From Alistipes sp. (GTDB lineage Bacteria; Bacteroidota; Bacteroidia; Bacteroidales; Rikenellaceae), in contig JAFLRT010000015.1 in NCBI GenBank assembly GCA_022511295.1, positions 1 to 33,783 of the forward strand: a stretch of 33,783 bases of DNA, written 5' to 3'. The notes beneath the pieces were generated by a model. It saw only the letters and a list, made by a program, of their open reading frames with translations, ran no database searches and was not told where the DNA came from. Of the stretch, positions 1 through 6,806 are shown piece after piece. The position numbers and the translations under genes are program-made. How positions within the stretch are numbered: position 1 is the stretch's first letter; each line of letters starts with the position of its first letter.

Positions 1-3
1 CCC

Positions 4-33
4 AAAAAAAGAGGATTGGCATTACCAATCCTC
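4..33 (-). terminator. Rho-independent terminator behind the tRNA-Gly fragment
   Basis: A perfect 9-bp stem (gaggattgg at 11-19, ccaatcctc at 25-33) with a 5-nt loop is followed, read on the minus strand, by seven T (4-10). It lies just downstream of the truncated tRNA 3' end at 43-67. Its stem sequence differs from that of the terminator at 171-199, so it is not a simple copy of it. Confidence 0.8.
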
Positions 34-42
34 CAATCCTTG

Positions 43-67
43 AGCGGAAAACGAGACTCGAACCCGC
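43..67 (-). pseudogene. 3' fragment of tRNA-Gly (acceptor 3' strand and T arm)
   Basis: On the minus strand these bases give a T stem-loop, the last seven acceptor bases and a U discriminator. They match the intact tRNA-Gly at 209-281 in an identical 23-bp block (41-63 versus 207-229). Beyond base 67 the similarity stops and is replaced by a GC hairpin (ccgcgc/gcgcgg, 64-78), so there is no anticodon arm or D arm. It could be a displaced attachment-site half left by a tRNA-targeting element, or the remains of a tandem tRNA-Gly copy. Followed on the minus strand by its own terminator. Confidence 0.7.
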
Positions 68-100
68 GCTACGCGCGGATATTCTCGCGAATTTATATCT

Positions 101-130
101 ACACCCCCTAACCCCCTGGAAGGGGGAACC
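101..130. repeat. C-rich/G-rich palindromic element
   Basis: Two runs of five C (accccc-type) are followed by a hairpin, ccccct (112-117) / aggggg (121-126) around gga. It sits in the 140-bp spacer between the tRNA fragment and the intact tRNA. It has the look of a dispersed intergenic repeat, but no second copy is present in this window, so that is a guess. Confidence 0.4.
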
Positions 131-170
131 TTTGTGGTCGCTCGTGCGAATCCCGTTGTCGCAAATGCAC

Positions 171-199
171 AAAAAAAGGATAACCAATTCGGTTATCCT
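171..199 (-). terminator. Terminator of tRNA-Gly
   Basis: A 9-bp perfect stem (177-185 with 191-199) around loop aattc is followed on the minus strand by a T run (171-176). It starts about 10 bases beyond the tRNA 3' end and would end the tRNA transcript. Confidence 0.85.
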
Positions 200-208
200 C
201 TTTTCGTG

Positions 209-281
209 AGCGGAAAACGAGACTCGAACTCGCGACCCCAACCTTGGCAAGGTTGTGCTCTACCAACTGAGCTATTTCCGC
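209..281 (-). tRNA. tRNA-Gly (anticodon GCC)
   Basis: The minus strand folds into a full cloverleaf. The 7-bp acceptor is GCGGAAA/TTTCCGC, the D arm has GCTC/GAGC with an AGTTGGTA loop, and the anticodon stem CAACC/GGTTG holds the loop TTGCCAA, giving anticodon GCC. The T arm contains TTCGAGT, and the discriminator is U, as expected for bacterial glycine tRNAs. CCA is not encoded. A promoter lies directly upstream and a terminator directly downstream, so it is a single-gene unit. Its last 20-odd bases are duplicated at 41-63. Confidence 0.97.
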
Positions 282-292
282 AAATGCGAGTG

Positions 293-323
293 CAAATATA
301 CGCCTATTTTTTTATTCTGCAAA
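293..323 (-). promoter_or_regulatory. Bacteroidetes-type promoter of tRNA-Gly
   Basis: Read on the minus strand: TTTG (320-323), a 19-bp spacer, then TATATTTG (293-300). This fits the -33/-7 consensus of the primary sigma factor of Bacteroidetes. Initiation is predicted a few bases before the mature tRNA 5' end at 281. Confidence 0.85.
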
Positions 324-364
324 TAAAATCTGAAAAAATATTGCTTTTTTAACGCATTTCAACT

Positions 365-2158
365 TCAGGCAATGTTCTCAGCTATGATTTCCGACAAGTC
401 GGCTATGCGTTTTGTCGCACCGCGCACCAGTGCTTTCTTACACAACGGGCAAGCCGTAACTGTCGTGTCCGCCGTTGTGGCCTCCAGCTCCCGAATCACA
501 TCACGCGCTATCGTCAACTGCTGACCGTCATTTATCGCCGTGTTGGCCAACGAAGAACCGCAACAGAATGCATCCTCCCTCGTGTGTGCAGGCTCGACAA
601 GCGCTCCCACGACCTCTATAACAGCGCGCGGCTCATCGTATATACCGCATCCGCGACCAAGTTCGCACGGGTCATGATAGGTAAATACACGCTCTTCGGA
701 ATGTTTCAACTTCAATCTGCCTGCGCGTATCAGACGCAGAATATATTCCGAGTGGTGCAGCACCTCTATCCCTTCCAGATTGTATCTCTCGCGGAACTCG
801 CGCAGACATATCGGACACGATGTAACGAGGGTCGTGATACCGTGTTTGCGGAACAATTCCGTATTGAAGTCCACCATCATCTGCGCTGCATCGACCTCGC
901 CCGAGAGTTTCAGAGGACGCCCGCAGCAGACGCCTCCCTCACGGTCGGCCCACCATACATCTTCGCCGGCAGCATCGAATATACGCTGCATGGCATCGAG
1001 CGTTTTGGGTGTCAGGCGCGTCATACAGCCCGAGAAATAACCCGTGCGGCCGCTGCCCTGTGAGCAGTCGAGACCCTCAAGATAGTCGTAGCGCTTCTCG
1101 CCGGCGGTGTTGCGCATCGTCGTGCGCGAGTTCTGGCGCAGCGTATTGAGGTTGATGCCTACGGGGCATATCTGTTCGCAGCGACCGCACATAAGGCAGT
1201 TGTTGGCCACCTTCTGCTGAAGCATATTGTAGCGACGGTCGCGCAGAAAGTATACAGACTGCACATCATTTATGCCGAGACTGCTCTGCAACTGACATGG
1301 GTCTATGCAGATACCGCAGCGCGAGCAGGCCTCAACCTCGAAGTTGTCGTATGACTTTTCGTGCGTCTCGGGACGCAGTTTGTAGTAGCGGAGGAAGATG
1401 AGCGGTATCTCCGTAAAGATATGCATATAGCGGGAGAAGGGCATCGCAACGAAAAATACTCCCAGCGCACAGGAGTAGAACCACCATGCAGGCTCGTATA
1501 ACGCGATGAGAGTGTCGTTGCCCAAACTCTTTTCAAGCAGCGCACCCAACCCTCCGGTGAGGAACGAGCCGCCGCCATAAACACCGCAGGTGATGCTCTC
1601 GGCGACAAGACGTGCCGGAAAGACGAACCATAGAGCCGAAAGGGCTATGCGGTCGAAGAGTATATGTTTTGTTGTACGCTTCATGCCGAGGACGCGCGAA
1701 CGCAGACGCTTCAGCCATGCCAACGCCACGCCCGAGAGGACGAAGAGCAACAGCAGGTCCATAATGAAGTCGAATGCGGGCTTGCTGTCCGGAATACCGT
1801 TGAGCGGCATGAAGTATTTGAAGAAGACGTGTCCTTGCAGCGGTACGAACCTCGCTCCGAGATATGCGACTGTCTCAATCCAGCCCACAGCGATAAGCAG
1901 AAACCAGCCGAAAGCCAGGCTCATATGCATATATCCCAACACTGGATTTACGCGGAATATACGTCGGTGCAGCAGCGATTCGCGCACCGTCTCCCACACT
2001 GCACCAAGCGTGCGGGTGGTAAATATCCCTTTAATTATAAGTCTCTTGTCGCTTTTGGGCAGACGCCACAGCCAGAGCGTATATTTGAAGACTATCACGG
2101 CGAACATCACCGTGCAGCCTATGATGAATGGCAGACAGAAGGCAGCGAAAAATTTCAT
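365..2158 (-). CDS. Membrane Hdr-like protein: cytochrome-b-like domain fused to HdrD-like Fe-S/CCG domain
   Basis: A 597-aa protein, likely the quinone-facing member of the complex. Residues 1-260 form about five membrane segments (near 8-30, 72-100, 128-150, 170-188, 222-258), with possible heme ligands H78 and H246, resembling HdrE/DsrM/NarI. Next comes a 4Fe-4S pair (C278, C281, C284, C288 and C321, C324, C327, C331) and two complete CCG domains (C378, C411-C412, C448, C451; C498, C532-C533, C570, C573), as in HdrD/DsrK. The first ATG (2158) lies one base after the TGA of the upstream ferredoxin gene; a longer frame to 2173 needs a TTG start. It is the last gene of the operon. The heme assignment is inferred from position, and the redox partner is unknown. 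Confidence 0.88.
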   Translation of the reverse strand: MKFFAAFCLPFIIGCTVMFAVIVFKYTLWLWRLPKSDKRLIIKGIFTTRTLGAVWETVRESLLHRRIFRVNPVLGYMHMSLAFGWFLLIAVGWIETVAYLGARFVPLQGHVFFKYFMPLNGIPDSKPAFDFIMDLLLLFVLSGVALAWLKRLRSRVLGMKRTTKHILFDRIALSALWFVFPARLVAESITCGVYGGGSFLTGGLGALLEKSLGNDTLIALYEPAWWFYSCALGVFFVAMPFSRYMHIFTEIPLIFLRYYKLRPETHEKSYDNFEVEACSRCGICIDPCQLQSSLGINDVQSVYFLRDRRYNMLQQKVANNCLMCGRCEQICPVGINLNTLRQNSRTTMRNTAGEKRYDYLEGLDCSQGSGRTGYFSGCMTRLTPKTLDAMQRIFDAAGEDVWWADREGGVCCGRPLKLSGEVDAAQMMVDFNTELFRKHGITTLVTSCPICLREFRERYNLEGIEVLHHSEYILRLIRAGRLKLKHSEERVFTYHDPCELGRGCGIYDEPRAVIEVVGALVEPAHTREDAFCCGSSLANTAINDGQQLTIARDVIRELEATTADTTVTACPLCKKALVRGATKRIADLSEIIAENIA

Positions 2159-2159
2159 A

Positions 2160-2489
2160 TCACAACTCTCCAAGTTTACGTTTTATAAGCATCACTACGG
2201 CGCGTGTATTTATACCGCGCGGGCATACCAAACGGCATTTGCCGCACATCATACACTTGTTCAACTCTTCGTATGCGCCGGCATATTCACCTCGCCGCAC
2301 CAAAGTATGCACCTTGCGGAAGTTGAACTTCGTGAGGCCTCCCGCCGTGCAGACAGCCGTGCAGGCGCCGCAGCCTATGCAGGTCTGCAACTCGGGCATC
2401 TCTTTAAGCAGGTCGTAACTCGGCTGCATATTGTTGCGGTCGATATCTATGATGCGCGGTTTGCTGATAGTATATCCGAAGTCAATCAT
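2160..2489 (-). CDS. HdrC-like 4Fe-4S dicluster ferredoxin subunit
   Basis: A 109-aa protein with two [4Fe-4S] motifs: C37, C40, C43, C47 and C79, C82, C85, C89-P. The spacing and the connecting helix (about 50-78) follow the HdrC fold, not a plain bacterial ferredoxin. The first cluster lacks the usual Pro after its fourth Cys (C47 is followed by Thr). It lies 12 bp after hdrA-like and directly before the membrane subunit, so it probably links the soluble HdrA/B part to the membrane protein. This is a second HdrC-type protein in the same operon. No membrane segment or signal peptide is visible, so it should be cytoplasmic. Confidence 0.88.
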   Translation of the reverse strand: MIDFGYTISKPRIIDIDRNNMQPSYDLLKEMPELQTCIGCGACTAVCTAGGLTKFNFRKVHTLVRRGEYAGAYEELNKCMMCGKCRLVCPRGINTRAVVMLIKRKLGEL

Positions 2490-2501
2490 TCACTCTCTCA
2501 T

Positions 2502-3515
2502 TTAGTCTTTGTTGAGCATACGCAGTACGGCGCAAGCCGCTGACGCACCTTCGCCGGCTGCCTCGCATACGTTTTTGGGTGCTGTTACGGCACCGGCATA
2601 GAATATCCCGTCGGCATTGCTGCGGACGATACCGCCGAAGGGGTCCGAGGGCTGCATAAATCCGCTGGGCTGCACACTGAGACCCTCCACGCTACGGGCT
2701 AAAGCATAGTTCATATCGTTTGCCTTCATACCGACCATAAGCACCAGCATATCGACGCCGATTTTGAGAGGTCGTCCCGTAAGCGTATCTTCAGCCTTGA
2801 TTTGCAGACGGTGGTCGAACGTGGGTCCAACCTCCGATATGCGTCCGCGCACGAAGTGGATATTGTACTTCTGCTGCGCTTCGCGATACATCTCCTCATA
2901 CCCGGGGCCGAACATACGTATATCCATATAGAAGTTGAATACTTCAGCCTGCGGGAAGAGGCTCTTGAGTTCTATTGCCTGCTTGACGCCCGTTACGCAG
3001 CACACCTTCGAGCAGTGGCGCTGACACACCTTCTCGTCGCGCGAACCCACGCAGTGGAGTATGGCTATCTGTTTGGGCTTTTCGCCGTTTTTGAGCGTTA
3101 CACTGCCTTTGTTGAACATCTCTTCGAGGTCGGCCGACGTTATGACATTGTCGTAGATGCCGTATCCGTACTCCTCCTTTACCGATGCATCAAAGACGGT
3201 GAATCCGGTGGCTATCACTATCGCATCGCAGGCAATCTCCTCGCCCGTCGCAAGGGTAACGCATCCGGTTCTGACATCTTTCACCTCGCACTCTGTGCGT
3301 ATAGTAATATTTTCGTTCTCCGACACCTCTTTTTTCAGCGGAGACAGCACCTCGTCTGCCGGTGTGAATGTCGGGAAGAGTTTGTGCCAGCGACGCAGTT
3401 TGCCGCCTATGGCCTCCTCCTTTTCGAGCAGCGTTACGCGTACGCCCTCGCGTGCAAGTTCTGCTGCGCACCGCATACCTGCCACGCCGCTGCCTATAAC
3501 TGTAACGTGTTTCAT
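2502..3515 (-). CDS. HdrA/QmoA-like FAD protein
   Basis: A 337-aa flavoprotein. The N-terminus has the dinucleotide-binding motif G8-x-G10-x-x-G13, with an acidic residue at the end of beta-2 (E31). A Cys-rich stretch (C155, C164, C168, C172, C173; CVGSR...CS..CC) is typical of HdrA, where it binds a [4Fe-4S] cluster. The C-terminal AGAVTAPKNVCEAAGEGASAA-type segment closes the FAD site. The protein is shorter than methanogen HdrA (about 650 aa): it lacks the N-terminal Fe-S domain and the C-terminal ferredoxin domains, so it is nearer to the QmoA type. Encoded one base after hdrB. Expected to be the electron-distributing core of the complex; whether it bifurcates electrons cannot be judged from sequence. 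Confidence 0.88.
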   Translation of the reverse strand: MKHVTVIGSGVAGMRCAAELAREGVRVTLLEKEEAIGGKLRRWHKLFPTFTPADEVLSPLKKEVSENENITIRTECEVKDVRTGCVTLATGEEIACDAIVIATGFTVFDASVKEEYGYGIYDNVITSADLEEMFNKGSVTLKNGEKPKQIAILHCVGSRDEKVCQRHCSKVCCVTGVKQAIELKSLFPQAEVFNFYMDIRMFGPGYEEMYREAQQKYNIHFVRGRISEVGPTFDHRLQIKAEDTLTGRPLKIGVDMLVLMVGMKANDMNYALARSVEGLSVQPSGFMQPSDPFGGIVRSNADGIFYAGAVTAPKNVCEAAGEGASAACAVLRMLNKD

Positions 3516-3516
3516 A

Positions 3517-4602
3517 CTACTTCTTTATATTAAGAAACGCATTTTGTGAACAACTGTTTACCACAGCCGCTTCGGGTCGGCCTATGTACTTGCCGTCGCG
3601 ACCTAAATACTTTGCGGCCGGGTCATACTCGACACCAATCTTGTCGAGCAGCGGCTCAACATCCACCTGATGCATCTGCATACCCAATTCCCAGGGGTCG
3701 TAGCCCAGAACCAGACCGGCCATCTCTTCATAGGTGAGTACGGGTATTCCCCGCCCGTTCTGACCGTATACTTTGCCCTCCATTTCGGCTATGGTGTACT
3801 GCCACTTGTCAAGGAACATAGCGCACCCCGGGCAGTTGCTCACTATGAAATCGGGCTTATAGGGTGCCATGCTTTCGAGTTTGCGGTGCGAGTTGGCTAT
3901 GGAGTAACCTCTGTTTGCCTGCACAAGGTAGTTGCGGAAGCCGAAACCGCAGCAGTGCCTGCGCTCGGGATAATCTATAATCTCACCGCCCCACGACTCT
4001 ACCATACCTGCCAGTACATACGGGAACTCCGAACCGCCGATACCCGACTTCGGGAATAGTTTGGCGTAGTGGCAGCCTATATGTTCCACGACCTTCAGAG
4101 GCTCACCCGTGTAGGCGTTTACAAGCCGGTGTTTGGCCTGACGGGCTATCTGCTCGCGGTGGTGGAATATGATATCCGAGGTGTGTGCCAGGTTCTTTGG
4201 CTTGCACAACTGGCGACCGGTAGCCTTGTATAGACTCTCGCGGGTCTTCTCCTCCATTTCGGGGAACTCCTCCCAGGTGGCAAGTATCTCGGTGTATACG
4301 CCGAAGGAGGTTATGCACGAGGAGATGAAATTTTCGTATCCGGCCTCACCCATAAGGGCGAACTGACGCGCCACGACGGTCATAATTGTCTCCAAAGGTA
4401 CTATGTCGGTGTGGTAGCCTATACCCGTGCATGAAGTGTGTATCGGGTCGTCGAAAATGTTTAGTCCCAGGTCTTTGCCTATGATATTGAGAAACGCCTT
4501 CTCGCTGCCGGGGAAGAAGTTCTGACGTATGCAACTGCGTGCATAGTAATAGTCGTTGTCGGCTATCTCTTTCTGATATTCGGTCCAGGATGAGCGCTTC
4601 AT
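3517..4602 (-). CDS. HdrB-like subunit with two CCG domains, the first degenerate
   Basis: A 361-aa protein from the first ATG, two bases after the hdrC stop codon; a frame to 4608 needs TTG. HdrB normally carries two CCG domains that bind non-cubane [4Fe-4S] clusters and reduce a disulfide. Here the second domain is complete (C177, C217-C218-G, C257, C260). The first keeps C24, C58 and C96 but has Thr at 59 where the second Cys of CCG belongs and Ser at 99 in place of the last Cys. A roughly 100-residue C-terminal extension follows the second domain; I cannot assign it. The coupling of start and stop codons on both sides supports a fixed complex with HdrA and HdrC. The natural substrate is unknown, and coenzyme M/B is not expected in Bacteroidales. 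Confidence 0.87.
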   Translation of the reverse strand: MKRSSWTEYQKEIADNDYYYARSCIRQNFFPGSEKAFLNIIGKDLGLNIFDDPIHTSCTGIGYHTDIVPLETIMTVVARQFALMGEAGYENFISSCITSFGVYTEILATWEEFPEMEEKTRESLYKATGRQLCKPKNLAHTSDIIFHHREQIARQAKHRLVNAYTGEPLKVVEHIGCHYAKLFPKSGIGGSEFPYVLAGMVESWGGEIIDYPERRHCCGFGFRNYLVQANRGYSIANSHRKLESMAPYKPDFIVSNCPGCAMFLDKWQYTIAEMEGKVYGQNGRGIPVLTYEEMAGLVLGYDPWELGMQMHQVDVEPLLDKIGVEYDPAAKYLGRDGKYIGRPEAAVVNSCSQNAFLNIKK

Positions 4603-4604
4603 AA

Positions 4605-5300
4605 TCAATAGTGCTTGTTGGAGTTGTGTGTGTAAGTATCTTTGAAATAGCGTTCGTCGGCGCCGTCATAGCCCATTTCGCGGGCCTTGCGCTCGGAGTG
4701 CCGCTCTATCTCGTCGAAGAACTCCGTACCGCCAGTAACGTCGAATATACGCTTCAGTTCTGCGAGGGTCTCGTCGCTCACCTTGCGCAGCGCACCTGCT
4801 CCCTCACGGTTGTAGTTCTCGGAGAAGCGACCGTATATCTCCTCATCGTTGTCGAGAACCCACTTCCATACCGTACCCTGTTCGGGGTGCATATCGGCAC
4901 GAACCAACTTGGGTACTATACAGTAGCCTGTGCGGAGTATGTTTTCGCCTATCGCGCGCTTTATTGCCAGTTGCTGACGTCCCTTCTCGCTCTCGACGAA
5001 GAAACCGAGTTTCTGCGACAGTCTGCGCAGCGCCTGTATGACATATCCCGGGGTGTTGTCTCTGGGACATCGCGGACGGCATGACATACACTCGCCGCAG
5101 TACCATATCGTTTCACTGCGCAGCAATTCCTCTATGGCCTCATCGTCGCGTGTCTGTACTATGCTGACAATCTGACGCGGGTCATAGTTGTAGAATGCCG
5201 CCGCAGGGCATACGGCAGTACATACGCCGCAGTTCATGCAGGCCTTGAGACCTTCACGCAGACGTACATCCTCGAGCAGCATATCGAAATATTTTCCCAT
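4605..5300 (-). CDS. HdrC-like 4Fe-4S subunit
   Basis: A 231-aa protein, first gene of the operon. Two [4Fe-4S] motifs (C21, C24, C27, C31-P and C68, C71, C74, C78-P) flank the HdrC linker helix. The remaining 140 residues are helical and without motifs that I recognise, so the protein is longer than the usual 180-190 aa HdrC. The start chosen is the ATG at 5300 (MGKYF); the frame runs up to 5330 but only with TTG, and that would place it inside the likely promoter. Its stop codon overlaps the hdrB start region, typical of translational coupling. Its role would be to pass electrons between HdrA and HdrB in the cytoplasm. Confidence 0.88.
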   Translation of the reverse strand: MGKYFDMLLEDVRLREGLKACMNCGVCTAVCPAAAFYNYDPRQIVSIVQTRDDEAIEELLRSETIWYCGECMSCRPRCPRDNTPGYVIQALRRLSQKLGFFVESEKGRQQLAIKRAIGENILRTGYCIVPKLVRADMHPEQGTVWKWVLDNDEEIYGRFSENYNREGAGALRKVSDETLAELKRIFDVTGGTEFFDEIERHSERKAREMGYDGADERYFKDTYTHNSNKHY

Positions 5301-5327
5301 ACGTAGATACAGTATTGCAATTTTGTG

Positions 5328-5335
5328 CAAAAATA
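5328..5335 (-). promoter_or_regulatory. Putative -7 element of the hdr operon
   Basis: On the minus strand this reads TATTTTTG, a full match to TAnnTTTG, 27 bases before the hdrC ATG. No good TTTG is found at the -33 distance, so the promoter may be weak or activator-dependent. Confidence 0.45.
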
Positions 5336-5436
5336 TAACATTATAATCCGTTGCAGTAAGTATAAATACCTATTTTGCCACCGATACGAAAAAATAATGA
5401 TGCGAAATGCCCTGCATTTCAGTTATTTCTCCTTTG

Positions 5437-5488
5437 CGCCGCGTCCATGCCCCACCATTGGGGGCGCGGCGGCACATATTCGAGGTGC
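5437..5488. repeat. GC-rich palindromic element (copy A)
   Basis: The arms cgccgcg (5437-5443) and cgcggcg (5465-5471) enclose a C-run/G-run core. They are followed at once by a second, weaker inverted repeat, gcac (5472-5475) with gtgc (5485-5488). The same two-part design is seen at 21678-21726, and the GC arms recur at 33706-33776. It lies between the hdr promoter region and the PUL terminator. Confidence 0.55.
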
Positions 5489-5498
5489 ATTTTATGCT

Positions 5499-5542
5499 AA
5501 AAAACAGAGAGGTTGGCAGAATTCTGCCAACCTCTCTGTTTT
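5499..5542 (-). terminator. Perfect 42-bp palindrome, bidirectional terminator of the susC operon
   Basis: Bases 5501-5542 are a perfect palindrome centred between 5521 and 5522. The stem is preceded by an A run (5499-5504) and ends in a T run, so it fits a rho-independent terminator on either strand. On the minus strand it follows the last gene of the susC operon (stop at 5574) by about 30 bases and separates the PUL from the hdr operon. Confidence 0.88.
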
Positions 5543-5573
5543 CTCTATGTTAAGCGGATTAAATCCGCATATA

Positions 5574-6776
5574 TTAAGGCCAGGGGGTCTCCGTGTCGGT
5601 GGATTTTATGTTGCGCACCCACGTCGGTGTCGTTGTCGTTGTAAGCGGACCGCAGTTTCCTGTGCAGTCTTCGAATCTGTTGCCGGAGCCTTCATTCATA
5701 CGCCAGTATGCAACCAGTCCGGGCGACTTGGCGCTTGTCGAGGTCATATTGTTCTGAATCTGCGCCTGCGTGCGGCATACCGACCATATACGCAGTTCCG
5801 AACACATTATCTTACAGCCTGACCACCATTGCGAATCGGCTGTGCCGTGTCCTCCTCCTGCATCGCCTCCGCCGAACCAGCCGACAGATGTAAATGTGGG
5901 GTCGATATGTCCCTCCTTGGTGCCGGCAAACGCTCCGTTTACATAGAGCGTTACGGCCGTTCCGTCGTATGTGAGGGCCAGATGCTGCCACTTGTTAGGT
6001 TCGAACGAGAGCGAGGGGTTGAGATACCATCCGTTGCCCTGGAACTGAACAAGCGAGTGTGCCTTGTGGTCTGCGGTGTTGTTCTGCGGGTCTTCGAAGC
6101 GGAGCAGTATGCCGTTGCCGTCGGTGAAGACGTCGCGGTTGCGGTTCGAGGTGTTGCTAACCTGGAAACGGCACTCAACGGTAAACACGGGCAGAGAGGG
6201 CTGCTGCCAGTTGCTTGCTGCAAGATTGGTGCGACCCGTCCACATGGGGTATGACGATACCACAACAGCGTCGGTGGTGATGACGTATGTAGACGTTCTG
6301 CTCGTTACGGGTACCTTGCCGTCCACAGACTCCAGGCGCAGGGGTATGGCGTAACTCTCGCCTGCGAGTTTTGGGTCGAGAGGTTTGATGTGAATGGATG
6401 TCGCAGGTACGCTGTATTGTCCTGCGGGTATCGTTACCTCGCGCTCCATCTCATATCCATCCTCGGGCATGACGACGAAACTCGACGCCTGCTCACGGTT
6501 GTAGCGTTCCAGAACAGACTCATCGACCACGAAACGCAAATGAACATCTTCGGCCGCCTTGTCGCTGAGGCAGGCCGTGATTGAGGCTTCGGCGCCGTTC
6601 TCGGTTATAACCACGCGCGTACTGCTGCCCGTCATGCTCTCGCTCACGAAGGCGTGAGTGCCAAGAGGCGTGTACTCGGCATCGTTGCAACTGCACATAA
6701 GGGCTGAAGCCGTAAGGAAAGCCGCACCGGCCTTAAATAATGCTGTTGTTTTTGTGAAAAATATCTTTTTCATCAT
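5574..6776 (-). CDS. DUF1735-LamG surface lipoprotein, putative glycan-binding protein of the PUL
   Basis: A 400-aa protein. A lipoprotein signal precedes Cys30 (residues 27-30, MCSC). Residues about 40-170 match the DUF1735 beta-sandwich found at the N-terminus of Bacteroides endoglycosidases and surface glycan-binding proteins. Residues about 185-375 match a LamG/concanavalin-like fold (hallmarks: KWQHLALTYDG, LYVNG, SELRIWS, YWRMNEGSG). The last gene of the susC-susD-GH18 operon, 30 bp after GH18. No glycosidase motif is seen, so binding rather than catalysis is the better guess. Either of two adjacent ATGs (6776, 6773) may be used. Known N-glycan PULs of Bacteroides carry comparable DUF1735 proteins; the exact ligand here is inferred from its neighbours. 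Confidence 0.85.
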   Translation of the reverse strand: MMKKIFFTKTTALFKAGAAFLTASALMCSCNDAEYTPLGTHAFVSESMTGSSTRVVITENGAEASITACLSDKAAEDVHLRFVVDESVLERYNREQASSFVVMPEDGYEMEREVTIPAGQYSVPATSIHIKPLDPKLAGESYAIPLRLESVDGKVPVTSRTSTYVITTDAVVVSSYPMWTGRTNLAASNWQQPSLPVFTVECRFQVSNTSNRNRDVFTDGNGILLRFEDPQNNTADHKAHSLVQFQGNGWYLNPSLSFEPNKWQHLALTYDGTAVTLYVNGAFAGTKEGHIDPTFTSVGWFGGGDAGGGHGTADSQWWSGCKIMCSELRIWSVCRTQAQIQNNMTSTSAKSPGLVAYWRMNEGSGNRFEDCTGNCGPLTTTTTPTWVRNIKSTDTETPWP

Positions 6777-6806
6777 TGTAGTGTGTCGTTAATGGGTTAA
6801 ACGCTC

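Noticed and set aside
134..352. 72-codon plus-strand reading frame over the tRNA region
   Set aside because: It runs through the terminator and antisense to the tRNA-Gly gene, needs a GTG start and has no recognisable protein.
1590..2543. Long plus-strand frame opposite the membrane Hdr gene
   Set aside because: Antisense to well-conserved Fe-S genes; the translation is low-complexity and shows no family motif. The same applies to other long antisense frames such as 10434-11498, 13486-14490, 17508-18557, 21620-22825, 28721-29962 and 31544-32857.
2502..5300. Methanogenic or sulfate-reducing function for the hdr operon
   Set aside because: No methanogenesis, dissimilatory sulfite reductase, APS reductase or hydrogenase gene is in the window, and the rest of the genes are Bacteroidales in character.
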